Below are positions 1 through 7,760 of a stretch of DNA of 12,074 nt, piece by piece. The stretch comes from Bacteroidota bacterium (GTDB lineage Bacteria > Bacteroidota > Ignavibacteria > UBA10030 > UBA6906), in assembly GCA_017860555.1 (NCBI GenBank), contig JAGDMJ010000052.1:1-12074 (forward strand). Reading direction: 5' to 3'. Within the stretch, counting starts at the first letter, position 1, and each line of letters begins with the position of its first letter. The notes under the pieces are model-generated. The model was not told where the DNA came from. It worked only from the letters and a program-made list of their open reading frames with translations, and searched no databases. The position numbers and the translations under genes are program-made.

Positions 1-1440
1 GGCACTGCCTTTGGCGTGTTGTTCGGAGATCTGATTTACACCTGGATGGCGTTTCGGTTGGCGAAGCGAACCGGCAACAGGGAAGTTACTGCCATGCCGC
101 TCGGACTGGACACTCCCTCAACAATCGGTATTGCGCTCGTGGTCCTCGGGCCGGCGTTTCTCGGTCTGAAAGCGGAAGGGATGTCGGAACACGATGCAGC
201 GATGATGACCTGGTACCTTGGCATGGCCACGATGGTGATGATCGGGATTGTGAAAGTGGTCTTTTCTTTCTTTGGAGAATGGGTACAGAAAATCGTGCCC
301 CAGGCGGGACTGCTGGGATCGCTCGCGGGAATCGGCATGGCACTGATCGGAATTACTCCCTTGCTGGATATTTTCGGAATGCCCCTTGTGGGGCTGGTCG
401 CCCTCGGATTGATTCTCTACGCCCTCGTTGCTGGAATTCGGCTTCCATGGAATATCCCGGGCGTCTTTGCCTCCGTTCTGATGGGAACGGTTCTGTACTA
501 TCTCCTCGGCCAGACCGGCCTCGTCGGCGGGATCTATGCGGGGGCACCTTCTCCTGAACTGCACCTGGGCTTTCCCGTCCCAACCCTGTTGTTCCTGGAT
601 GGTATCAGTCCGGCCCTGAAATATCTGCCCATTGCGATACCCTTCGGGATTCTAACGGTTGTTGGAGGGATCAACGTCACGGAAAGTGCGCGTGTCGCGG
701 GGGATGATTACAAAACGCGTGACATACTTCTGACGGAAGCGGTCGCGACCCTGGTTGCCGGAATCTGCGGCGGTGTCGCCCAGTCGACTCCCTATATCGG
801 GCAGCCTGCGTACAAGCGGATGGGATCCCGTGCGGGATACACGTTGCTCACCGGCATCTTCATTGGACTGGGGGGGATTCTCGGTTATGTTTCGTTTATC
901 GTGGAGGCGATCCCGCGGGCTGTGCTTGCACCGATACTGGTTTTTGTCGCGCTCGATATCATCGTTCAGTCCTTCCATGCCTGTCCGGTTCGCCATGCAC
1001 CGGCGGTGGCATTCGCTTTCTTCCCGACCCTGGCACGGCTGCTCTCCATCAAACTGAGCAACCCTGATGTTGTACCGGCAGCGATGTTTCAGAGCCTCCT
1101 CAATGCGCCGGGGAAGTCGCTCCCCGAGTTGCTTGTGACGATCGCTCTCGGAAACGGCTTCATCGTCACTGCGATGCTCTGGGGCGGCTTCCTTGCAGAA
1201 CTCATTGACCGTCGGCTGAAAATTTCCGCTCTCTATCTCGCTGTCCTTGCCCTTCTCTCTTTCTTCGGCATTATCCATTCTGCGTCGCCCGACGGGCTCA
1301 TGTACTTCCCATGGACGTTGGGCGGGCTTGCCCAGCAAATACCTCTCCAATTTGGTCTGGCCTACCTCGTCCTGGGAGGGCTCTTTCTGCTGCTTTCCTT
1401 TACCCGAGAGAGTCGCGAGCCGGCACTTCCCGAAGGATGA
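1..1440 (+). CDS. NCS2/AzgA-like permease (xanthine/uracil permease type), 5' truncated
   Basis: The reading frame is open from base 1 (GTAFGVLFGD...), so the true start lies upstream; 479 residues are present, ending at TGA 1438-1440. The protein is strongly hydrophobic, with about ten or more membrane segments separated by short polar loops, so it acts in the inner membrane. Family-like features are the AMPLGLDTPSTIG stretch near the start of the visible part, GGINVTESARVAGDDYKTRD in the middle, and a following QSTPYIGQPAYKR loop before another hydrophobic block. These sit where AzgA-type nucleobase permeases carry their substrate-helix motifs, but they are not the canonical AzgA sequence. 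I infer a proton- or sodium-coupled uptake permease of the xanthine/uracil/vitamin C superfamily with unknown substrate. SulP-like carriers share the fold and are the main alternative. The next gene starts 213 bp further on, so an operon link is not evident. Confidence 0.68.
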   Translation, partial: GTAFGVLFGDLIYTWMAFRLAKRTGNREVTAMPLGLDTPSTIGIALVVLGPAFLGLKAEGMSEHDAAMMTWYLGMATMVMIGIVKVVFSFFGEWVQKIVPQAGLLGSLAGIGMALIGITPLLDIFGMPLVGLVALGLILYALVAGIRLPWNIPGVFASVLMGTVLYYLLGQTGLVGGIYAGAPSPELHLGFPVPTLLFLDGISPALKYLPIAIPFGILTVVGGINVTESARVAGDDYKTRDILLTEAVATLVAGICGGVAQSTPYIGQPAYKRMGSRAGYTLLTGIFIGLGGILGYVSFIVEAIPRAVLAPILVFVALDIIVQSFHACPVRHAPAVAFAFFPTLARLLSIKLSNPDVVPAAMFQSLLNAPGKSLPELLVTIALGNGFIVTAMLWGGFLAELIDRRLKISALYLAVLALLSFFGIIHSASPDGLMYFPWTLGGLAQQIPLQFGLAYLVLGGLFLLLSFTRESREPALPEG

Positions 1441-1653
1441 TACTGAGTATGATGACGCAGGAACAGTTCGATACGGTGGGTTGTTGAGATATGCAGGCAG
1501 GGCCGCAATTTCTTGATTTTTTCCCGTTCTTACCGTACCATGATGAAGGCATGATCTTCGCATCCGCCGTTTTTTCCCGGTTCTTTTTACGGGTAGCAGC
1601 GAAAGAGCTCTGAAGTGCCGACCTTCTGAAACGATCAAACGACGAGGTGCGTG

Positions 1654-4600
1654 ATGTCCGTTCTCCCCATTTCCAGGCGAGTATTCCTTACCTGCGTCCT
1701 TTCGACCATCGTGCTCACGGTGGCCCCCGCCCAGGTGAACTTTACCGGTCCTCAACCCGGCGATGTCTACAGGGAGTATTCCCGTGCCATGCCTGCCACT
1801 GGCGACACGTGGCGGGTAACCGACCCTAATATCAATCTCGGAGTTTACCCGCAGGCAGATCCTTTCGTGCCAAATCCGCGGGTTCCCCTCACGGTAAGCG
1901 ATCTGCAAGGCGCTACTCGCGTCGAAGCGGTGATATCCCTCTGGGGCGGGCACATCGGGACGACCGGCAAGAAAGTGCGTTTCAATAACAACAGCTGGAT
2001 CACGATCCCCGAACTTGGCAGTCAAAACGGCATCCCGGCCGGCCACAACGGACAGTGTTACATCAATGAAGTCACCGTGACGGTGAATGTGCCTCTCGCA
2101 CATCTGATAACCGGGACCAATTACTTTGAGGGGACGAATACAGGACAAACCTGTTACAATTTCGGGTGGGGGCAACACGGTTGGTATAACTTGATGTTGA
2201 GGGTCTACTACAACCCGTCTCAAAAGTCACATCCCACGGGACGCATCAGTACACCCTCCACGGGCGGCACGATTGGGGAGAATCCCACTGTTGCTGCCAC
2301 CGTGACCGGCGGAAGCGTCGATCGGATCGATTTCCTTGCCTCATACTATGGTTATGACACGGATGGCGATGGCGTTTACACCGGATATCATTATGATTAC
2401 CACCCGGCGTCGGTCTCCGAAGGATCCATGAACATTCGCAATCATGTGGGCACTGCCACGGGAAGTTCCAGGCAGGTCACGTGGAACACGCAATGGGTGC
2501 CCGACCAGGCGCAAGGGGGTATCAGACTTCTCGCCCGCATGAGGGACGCCTCGGGTGTATGGTACTGCACGGAAGAGGTGACGGGACTTTCGCTATCAAG
2601 AGCGGGATCGGTGAAGTTGTACGTCTCTTCGACACTTCGCGAGCGAGCCTGGGCGCGAGGGGATCTGCCCGTGGTGACCAGCACGGTCACAATCCCGTCG
2701 TCAGAGTCCGTTGCGGATGCCACGGCGGCGGTCTATCACAACAGGACATGGAATGGGATCGACAGTGCCCGGGAGCCTGGCGAAACACATTATCGACGTT
2801 TCAATGGGTGGACCGATGGAGAGTATGGTGACAATCATTTCTATTCGTACGATGTACGCACCGTTCCCATCAACCAGCTGAAGCAAGGGACCAACACGTT
2901 CAGCTTTTACAGCGAGACGACGAAACACCACGGGATTGAGATCCTCTGGCCGGGACCGGCTCTCACGGTGCGCTACGGCAGCGCCCCATCCAGCGTTCCC
3001 CCCAGTATTACCGCTCATCCTTCGAACCAGACGATTGCGGAAGGAGAGACGGCCACATTTACCGTTGCCGCGACGGGTTCATCGCCCCTTGCCTTCCAGT
3101 GGCAGAAAAACAGCTCGGATATCAGCGGTGCGACAGGGGCCTCATACACGACTCCTGTCGTGGCCGCCGCGGATAGCGGGTCTCGCTATCGCTGTGTTGT
3201 CACGAATCCTCACGGGACTGCCACAAGCAACGAAGGGTTGCTGTCCGTAATCCGGGTGCTCCCGCCGTCCATCACGGCCGACCCCACACCAAAGACGGTG
3301 CTAGACGGTCAGCCGGCTTCGTTCAGCGTCACCGCAACGGGAACTGCACCCCTGACCTTTCAGTGGCAAAAGAACGCCGTAAACATTGCAGGCGCAAATG
3401 GGTCTACGTACAACATCGCGGCAGCCGTCTACGCCGACAGTGGCGCGTTGTTCCGATGCATTGTATCGAACCTGAAAGGTGCGGATACAAGCAACTCCGC
3501 CTTGCTCAGCGTGACAGCAGTGGCTCCTGCGATCATCACCCATCCGGCAAACCAGCAGGTGAGCGTTGGAGATACGGCGACATTCACGGTGATTGCCTCA
3601 GGCAGCCTCCCCCGTTCCTACGAATGGCTCAAGGACGGCAGTCCCATTCCCGGGGCGAATGCGGCATCCTATTCGATCGTCGCCGCAACGGCTGACAGTG
3701 GCGCAGCCTTCCGTTGCAGGGTCACCAATGGTGCCGGTTCGGTCACGAGCGATCCCGGGTATCTGATCGTGGGCACGTTCCCTCCCACAATCACGGCGCA
3801 CCCGGTTCAGGCATTTGTGGGGCTCAATGAGACCGCCACGTTCAGCGTGACCGCAACAGGGACGAAACCTCTGACGTACCGATGGCAGCGGGACAGTGTC
3901 GATATCCCCGGTGCCAACGCTGCATCCTACACCACGCCGCCGATCGTTTCGGATGACAACGGCCGTTCCTATCGGTGCGTGGTGATGAATGACTACGGGA
4001 CGGACATCAGTGAGGCTGCAATTCTTTCCGTGACCTCGGATGCGCTGAACATGATTGCCAATGGTGGCTTCGAACTGGGCACGGTGCCCTGGGTCTTCTA
4101 CTCGAACGGCTCCGCCTCCTTCGCCAATGACTCAGCCGGCCCTCAGACTCCTCACGCGGCCCATCTTGCCGTGGCAACCCCGGGTGATAATGTCCAGCTC
4201 TATCAAACAAAAATCACGCTGGACAGGGACACGTCCTACACGCTGCTGTTCAAGGCATACTCCAGCAGCGGGCATGACTTCGAGGTGAATCTGCACAAAC
4301 ACGTGTCTCCGTATACGAACTACGGCCTGGCGGAGACCGTCTTCGATCTGGCGACGTCCTGGAAAGATTTCCGGAAAGACTTCACGGCTGCGGGGTTTTC
4401 CGGTACGGCAAACGATGGCCGCCTGAGGTTCTGGTTGTCGCCCTATGACGCCACGGGAGATCGATTCTTCATCGATGATGTCGTGCTGGTCAAGACGAGC
4501 ACGCTCGTCGCACCGACGATCACGAGGCAGCCGCTCGGGACGAGTGCCAAGGAGGGTGAGACAGCAACGTTCTCCGTCGTTGTTTCCGGAACGACTCCTT

Positions 4601-5061
4601 TCACATACCAGTGGGAAAAGAACCTGGTGGCGATTACGGGGGCGAACTCGGCTTCGTATACAACTCCTCCCGTGACATTGGCGGACCACAATGTCCAGTT
4701 CCGGTGCGTGGTCACCAACCTGGTAGGAAGCGTCACGAGCGATCCGGCGCTGTTGTCCATCGTGCCGCTTGACGTCAAGCAGACTCCCGAACAGCCGAAA
4801 CAGTTCTACCTGGCGCAAAACCATCCGAATCCGTTCAATCCGTCGACCGTGATCCGATTTGGCCTTCCGACAGGTGCCCACGTCACGATCAGAGTGAGCA
4901 ATCTGCTCGGGCAGGAAGTACGAACTCTAGTAGACGAGTTCATGGTTGCCGGAACGCATCAGATCACGTTCCGTGCCGACGGGTTGCCCTCCGGGATGTA
5001 TCTGTATCGGATGCAGAGCGGGAGTTTCATGGCGACGAAGAAGCTGGTTTTGATCAAGTAA
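1654..5061 (+). CDS. Secreted Ig-repeat / CBM protein with type IX secretion sorting domain
   Basis: This is a 1135-residue exported protein. I chose ATG 1654 over the adjacent GTG 1651 because the SD-like GAGGTG (1644-1649) is only one base from GTG. Residues 1-26 form a signal peptide (RR, hydrophobic core, APA|Q cleavage). Residues ~87-186 and ~317-442 are two related beta modules that share a VPxxxLxxGTNxF motif. Between them lies a beta domain (194-314) with an acidic DTDGDG loop at 235-240 that could bind calcium. Five Ig-like repeats of ~85 residues follow at 449-533, 537-621, 624-706, 710-794 and 953-1037, each with a [QEW]W-[KR] core and an [YF]RCxV strand. A CBM4/9-like jelly-roll module (NGGFELG...FIDDVVLVK, 799-949) sits between repeats 4 and 5. 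The end (1050-1135) is a Por/T9SS sorting domain. No catalytic domain is recognisable, so I infer a cell-surface or released glycan- or matrix-binding protein. It appears monocistronic, with a terminator directly downstream. Confidence 0.9.
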   Translation: MSVLPISRRVFLTCVLSTIVLTVAPAQVNFTGPQPGDVYREYSRAMPATGDTWRVTDPNINLGVYPQADPFVPNPRVPLTVSDLQGATRVEAVISLWGGHIGTTGKKVRFNNNSWITIPELGSQNGIPAGHNGQCYINEVTVTVNVPLAHLITGTNYFEGTNTGQTCYNFGWGQHGWYNLMLRVYYNPSQKSHPTGRISTPSTGGTIGENPTVAATVTGGSVDRIDFLASYYGYDTDGDGVYTGYHYDYHPASVSEGSMNIRNHVGTATGSSRQVTWNTQWVPDQAQGGIRLLARMRDASGVWYCTEEVTGLSLSRAGSVKLYVSSTLRERAWARGDLPVVTSTVTIPSSESVADATAAVYHNRTWNGIDSAREPGETHYRRFNGWTDGEYGDNHFYSYDVRTVPINQLKQGTNTFSFYSETTKHHGIEILWPGPALTVRYGSAPSSVPPSITAHPSNQTIAEGETATFTVAATGSSPLAFQWQKNSSDISGATGASYTTPVVAAADSGSRYRCVVTNPHGTATSNEGLLSVIRVLPPSITADPTPKTVLDGQPASFSVTATGTAPLTFQWQKNAVNIAGANGSTYNIAAAVYADSGALFRCIVSNLKGADTSNSALLSVTAVAPAIITHPANQQVSVGDTATFTVIASGSLPRSYEWLKDGSPIPGANAASYSIVAATADSGAAFRCRVTNGAGSVTSDPGYLIVGTFPPTITAHPVQAFVGLNETATFSVTATGTKPLTYRWQRDSVDIPGANAASYTTPPIVSDDNGRSYRCVVMNDYGTDISEAAILSVTSDALNMIANGGFELGTVPWVFYSNGSASFANDSAGPQTPHAAHLAVATPGDNVQLYQTKITLDRDTSYTLLFKAYSSSGHDFEVNLHKHVSPYTNYGLAETVFDLATSWKDFRKDFTAAGFSGTANDGRLRFWLSPYDATGDRFFIDDVVLVKTSTLVAPTITRQPLGTSAKEGETATFSVVVSGTTPFTYQWEKNLVAITGANSASYTTPPVTLADHNVQFRCVVTNLVGSVTSDPALLSIVPLDVKQTPEQPKQFYLAQNHPNPFNPSTVIRFGLPTGAHVTIRVSNLLGQEVRTLVDEFMVAGTHQITFRADGLPSGMYLYRMQSGSFMATKKLVLIK
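2998..4764 (+). repeat. Five Ig-like domain repeats, interrupted by a CBM-like module
   Basis: Repeat units are at 2998-3252, 3262-3516, 3523-3771, 3781-4035 and 4510-4764. Each starts with P-x-I-T-x-x-P, has ETATF[ST]V-like and GA[NT]xxSYTTP-like strands, and ends in RCVVTNxxGxxTS. The second Ig cysteine (YRCVV) is kept in all five, while the partner position in the first sheet is Val/Ala, so the canonical disulfide cannot form. The module at 4048-4500 separates units 4 and 5. The protein repeats are clear; the DNA has diverged between units, which argues against very recent duplication. Confidence 0.87.
4801..5058 (+). other. T9SS (Por secretion) C-terminal sorting domain region
   Basis: The last ~86 residues of the Ig-repeat protein contain QNHPNPFNPSTVIRF, a beta-rich middle with NLLGQEVRTLVDE, and GLPSGMYLYRM followed by a basic end (ATKKLVLIK). 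This matches the type A C-terminal domain that directs outer-membrane passage through the type IX secretion system. It is the strongest taxonomic marker in the window, pointing to Bacteroidota/Ignavibacteria-like bacteria. Confidence 0.92.
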
Positions 5062-5082
5062 GTCGGCAATCCACCAGATGTG

Positions 5083-5112
5083 AAACGGGCGGGCATTGTG
5101 TCTGCCCGTTTT
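5083..5112 (+). terminator. Probable rho-independent terminator of the Ig-repeat gene
   Basis: An inverted repeat AAACGGGC (5083-5090) / GCCCGTTT (5104-5111) starts 22 bp after the stop codon, and the run TTTT lies at 5109-5112. An overlapping alternative stem, CGGGCA / TGCCCG (5090-5095 / 5103-5108), has a 7-base loop. The U-tract is short, so efficiency is uncertain, but the position between two transcription units fits a terminator. Confidence 0.7.
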
Positions 5113-5167
5113 CACTATCCAGCCCGGCTCCAGATTGAGGGAGAGGGCCAGCCTTGATTCTCACCGC

Positions 5168-5186
5168 ATTCAAGCATATCTTGAAT
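5168..5186. promoter_or_regulatory. Perfect 7-5-7 palindrome, candidate operator for the transporter/hypD operon
   Basis: ATTCAAG-CATAT-CTTGAAT is a perfect inverted repeat with 7-bp arms around a 5-bp centre. It lies 70 bp upstream of ATG 5256 in the only sizeable gap before the four-gene unit. A second small palindrome, CCGGA-T-TCCGG, follows at 5195-5205. TTG at 5154 and TATCTTGA at 5177 are about 20 bp apart and loosely resemble the Bacteroidota -33/-7 promoter pattern; if that is real, the palindrome covers the -7 element, as expected for a repressor site. No regulator gene is in the window, and the promoter match is weak. Confidence 0.45.
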
Positions 5187-5255
5187 CGGGATGCCCGGAT
5201 TCCGGCTGATCGCTTCTGTGCAGGTCCCAATCCTTCCACCCTCGTTTACCGTCCC

Positions 5256-6746
5256 ATGGGAGTCGAAAACACGCTCGTTATGGAGGGCATCCGGAAGACC
5301 TTTCCGGGCGTTGTGGCGCTGGATGGTGTCCGCTTTGACCTCCAGCGGGGGGAGGTCCACGTTCTGCTCGGAGAAAACGGGGCGGGGAAGTCTACGCTGA
5401 TCAAGCTTCTGGGCGGGGCGCTCAAAAAGGACACCGGCCGGATACTGCTGGACGGCAGGGAGATCGACATCCGCGGCCCGCACCATGCCCAGGAGTTGGG
5501 CATCGGAATCATCTACCAAGAACTGCACCTGGTTCCCCACCTCTCGGTAGCGGAGAACATTTTCCTCGGCCGGGAGCCCGAGATCTTCCCGGGAATCATT
5601 GACCAGCAGGCGCTCTACGCGAGGGCTCAAGACGTGCTACAGAGCCTTCACGCCGACATAGACTCGCGTACGACCGTGAGAGAACTGAGCGTCGCACAGC
5701 AACAAATGGTGGAAATCGCCAAGGCGGTCTCGTTGGATGTAAGAATCCTGGTCATGGACGAGCCCACGTCGGCTCTCACGGAGAGCGAGATCGAGCAGTT
5801 GTTTTCGATGATCAGGGGGCTCAAGACAAGGGGCGTTTCCATTGTCTACATTTCCCACCGCCTTGAGGAGATCTTCCAGATTGGCGACCGCGTGACGGTC
5901 CTGCTGGACGGAAAGTACGTGGGGACCTTCGGCGTCGGCGGCCTGAACAGGGCGCAGCTGGTGCGCTTGATGGTGAACCGCGAGATTCAGGACCATTTCC
6001 CGAAGGTCCGGGCACCCCGCAGGGAAGAGAAATTGCAGGTGAAGCAACTGACATGCGTGGGGAAACTGAACGATGTCAGTTTTTCCCTCTATGGCGGGGA
6101 AGTACTGGGGGTTGCGGGATTGCTCGGCTCCGGTCGGACGGAACTCGCGAGGGCCATGTTCGGACTTGAAACGATCGACAGGGGCACGATCACGATCAAC
6201 GGGGCAGTCCAATCCGGCCTGACCCCTCGCCGGGCTGTCAAACTCGGACTTGGCTATCTGACGGAGGATCGCAAGACGCAAGGACTCATTCTCCGCCTCT
6301 CCGTGAAGGAAAACATCCTGCTTGCGTCGCTCGATCGCCTTGCCAGGTTCGGGGTCCTCGACCCCGCCACTGAGAGCGCCGCGGCCGAGAGATACGTGAA
6401 AGATCTCAGGATCAAGACGCCGGGGATCGGACAACAGGTGGTGTACCTCAGCGGGGGGAATCAGCAGAAGGTCGTCTTGAGCAAGTGGTTGTGTTCCGAA
6501 GCGCAGATCTTCATCTTTGATGAGCCGACCCGGGGGATCGACGTAGCGGCGAAGGTGGAGATCTACAAACTGATCAACGGCCTCACAGAGCGCGGGGCCG
6601 CGGTGATGATGATCTCGTCGGAGCTTCCCGAGATCCTCGGAATGAGCGACCGTATCATGGTGATGCGCGAAGGGAGCGTCGCAGCGGTCCTTGACGCGGC
6701 AGAAGCCACACAGGAACTTGTCCTCCACCACGCCCTTGGCAACTGA
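5256..6746 (+). CDS. RbsA-type sugar ABC transporter ATP-binding protein (CUT2 family)
   Basis: This 496-residue protein is a tandem ATPase that powers the importer formed with the next two genes; it sits on the cytoplasmic face. Half 1 has Walker A GENGAGKST (39-47), Q-loop Gln88, signature LSVAQ (144-148), Walker B LVMDE with Glu169, and His201. Half 2 is degenerate in the way usual for RbsA/XylG/MglA: GLLGSGRT (288-295) lacks the Walker lysine, the signature is LSGGNQ (398-403), Walker B is IFDE with Glu423, and the H-loop histidine is replaced (ISSELPE). Length is typical (about 495-515). I chose ATG 5256 because it puts KTFPGV at residue 14, as in homologues, although no SD precedes it. 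An upstream in-frame TTG at 5154 has a strong GAGGGAGAGGG ahead of it but would add 34 non-homologous residues and run through the palindrome. The gap to the permease gene is 12 bp. Confidence 0.93.
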   Translation: MGVENTLVMEGIRKTFPGVVALDGVRFDLQRGEVHVLLGENGAGKSTLIKLLGGALKKDTGRILLDGREIDIRGPHHAQELGIGIIYQELHLVPHLSVAENIFLGREPEIFPGIIDQQALYARAQDVLQSLHADIDSRTTVRELSVAQQQMVEIAKAVSLDVRILVMDEPTSALTESEIEQLFSMIRGLKTRGVSIVYISHRLEEIFQIGDRVTVLLDGKYVGTFGVGGLNRAQLVRLMVNREIQDHFPKVRAPRREEKLQVKQLTCVGKLNDVSFSLYGGEVLGVAGLLGSGRTELARAMFGLETIDRGTITINGAVQSGLTPRRAVKLGLGYLTEDRKTQGLILRLSVKENILLASLDRLARFGVLDPATESAAAERYVKDLRIKTPGIGQQVVYLSGGNQQKVVLSKWLCSEAQIFIFDEPTRGIDVAAKVEIYKLINGLTERGAAVMMISSELPEILGMSDRIMVMREGSVAAVLDAAEATQELVLHHALGN

Positions 6747-6758
6747 TAGGTTGACAAC

Positions 6759-7703
6759 ATGATCCCGCGAAAACTGCGCAGACTGCAAGGGAGACAATTC
6801 GGAACGCTTATCGGCCTCATCTTGCTTTCAGTGGTGCTCACGATCCTCACCCCTTACTTCCTGACCGTCTCCAATCTGGTGAACGTTGTGCAGCAAAGCG
6901 CCATCATCGCCATTGTCGCGGCGGGGATCACATTCGTTATCATCAGTGGAGGGATTGACCTTTCCGTTGGTTCGATCCTTGCCCTGGGGGGCCTTGTCAT
7001 GGCCGACGCGCTCCAGGCGGGCGTTGCGGTGCCGGTTGCGATCGTCGTGGGATTGCTGGTCGGTCTCGCCGCCGGATGCGTCAACGGCCTCCTGGTCACA
7101 TTCGGACGGCTTCCCCCGTTTATCGCCACCCTTGGCACGATGAGCGCAGTACGCGGACTGGCACTGATGTACAAGGACGGTTCGCCGATCTCCGGTTTCT
7201 CCGACAGCTTCCGGGCGCTTGCCACGGGAGGGGTCATGGGCGTTCCCGCCCCCGTCATCACGATGCTGATCGTCTTTGTGATCGCCCATTTTATTCTGAC
7301 GCGCACGAAGGTTGGTCGGTACGCGTATGCCATCGGTGGGAATGAGGAGGGGGCGCTGCTCTCCGGCATCAACGTCAGGTTCCATAAGATCGTGGTGTAC
7401 GGCATCAGCGGCATGCTCAGTGCGCTTTCGGCCGTGCTGCTCACCGCGCGCCTCAACTCGGCGCAGCCCATCGCCGCAACCGGTTACGAGCTCGATGCGA
7501 TTGCCGCGGCGGTCATCGGCGGGACAAGCCTCCTGGGGGGAGAAGGGACCCTCTTTGGCACGTTGATCGGGGCGCTGATCATGGGCGTTTTGCGGAACGG
7601 TCTGAATCTGCTGAATGTCTCGTCGTATGTGCAGCAGGTGGCGATCGGGGCGGTCATTATTATCGCGGTCTTTGTGGATATGGCACTGAAGCGAAAGCGA
7701 TAG
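6759..7703 (+). CDS. RbsC-type sugar ABC transporter permease (CUT2 family)
   Basis: This 314-residue inner-membrane protein forms the translocation channel, probably as a homodimer, with the RbsA-type ATPase. It has about eight to ten hydrophobic segments. Family motifs are GGIDLSVGS (64-72), PPFIATLGTMSAVRGLAL (119-136), GRYAYAIGGNEEGALLSGI (186-204, the cytoplasmic ATPase-contact loop), YELDAIAAAVIGGTSLLGGEG (243-263) and LRNGLNLL (278-285). Length and order match RbsC/AraH/XylH. ATG 6759 follows a weak GATAGG that overlaps the ATPase stop, which suggests translational coupling. The motifs identify the family but do not reveal the substrate. Confidence 0.94.
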   Translation: MIPRKLRRLQGRQFGTLIGLILLSVVLTILTPYFLTVSNLVNVVQQSAIIAIVAAGITFVIISGGIDLSVGSILALGGLVMADALQAGVAVPVAIVVGLLVGLAAGCVNGLLVTFGRLPPFIATLGTMSAVRGLALMYKDGSPISGFSDSFRALATGGVMGVPAPVITMLIVFVIAHFILTRTKVGRYAYAIGGNEEGALLSGINVRFHKIVVYGISGMLSALSAVLLTARLNSAQPIAATGYELDAIAAAVIGGTSLLGGEGTLFGTLIGALIMGVLRNGLNLLNVSSYVQQVAIGAVIIIAVFVDMALKRKR

Positions 7704-7747
7704 CAGATGAATGCCGGATTGGATATATTTCATCCCAGTACGCTTGG

Positions 7748-7753
7748 AAGGAG
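7748..7753 (+). promoter_or_regulatory. Ribosome binding site that decides the binding-protein start
   Basis: AAGGAG lies 7 bases before ATG 7761 and is the best Shine-Dalgarno match in the operon. It supports the 7761 start over ATG 7707, which directly follows the permease stop, has no comparable site and would put 18 non-signal residues in front of the lipoprotein leader. Confidence 0.8.
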
Positions 7754-7760
7754 AATTTGC

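Noticed and set aside
1441..1653. Terminator, promoter or small RNA in the spacer between the permease and the Ig-repeat gene
   Set aside because: There are T-rich stretches near 1508-1525 and 1569-1588, but only 4-bp inverted repeats and no convincing promoter pattern.
652..2223. 523-codon open frame on the minus strand crossing the permease and Ig-repeat genes
   Set aside because: It spans two + strand genes and the spacer between them, its product is compositionally odd (Arg/Glu/His-rich) and no family is recognisable.
7724..7731. TATATTTC before the binding-protein gene as an internal Bacteroidota-type -7 element
   Set aside because: No TTG-type -33 element lies at a suitable distance, and operon spacing explains expression without it.
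7707..7760. Upstream start ATG 7707 for the binding protein
   Set aside because: It has no SD and would place 18 residues before the lipoprotein leader; ATG 7761 has AAGGAG at ideal spacing.
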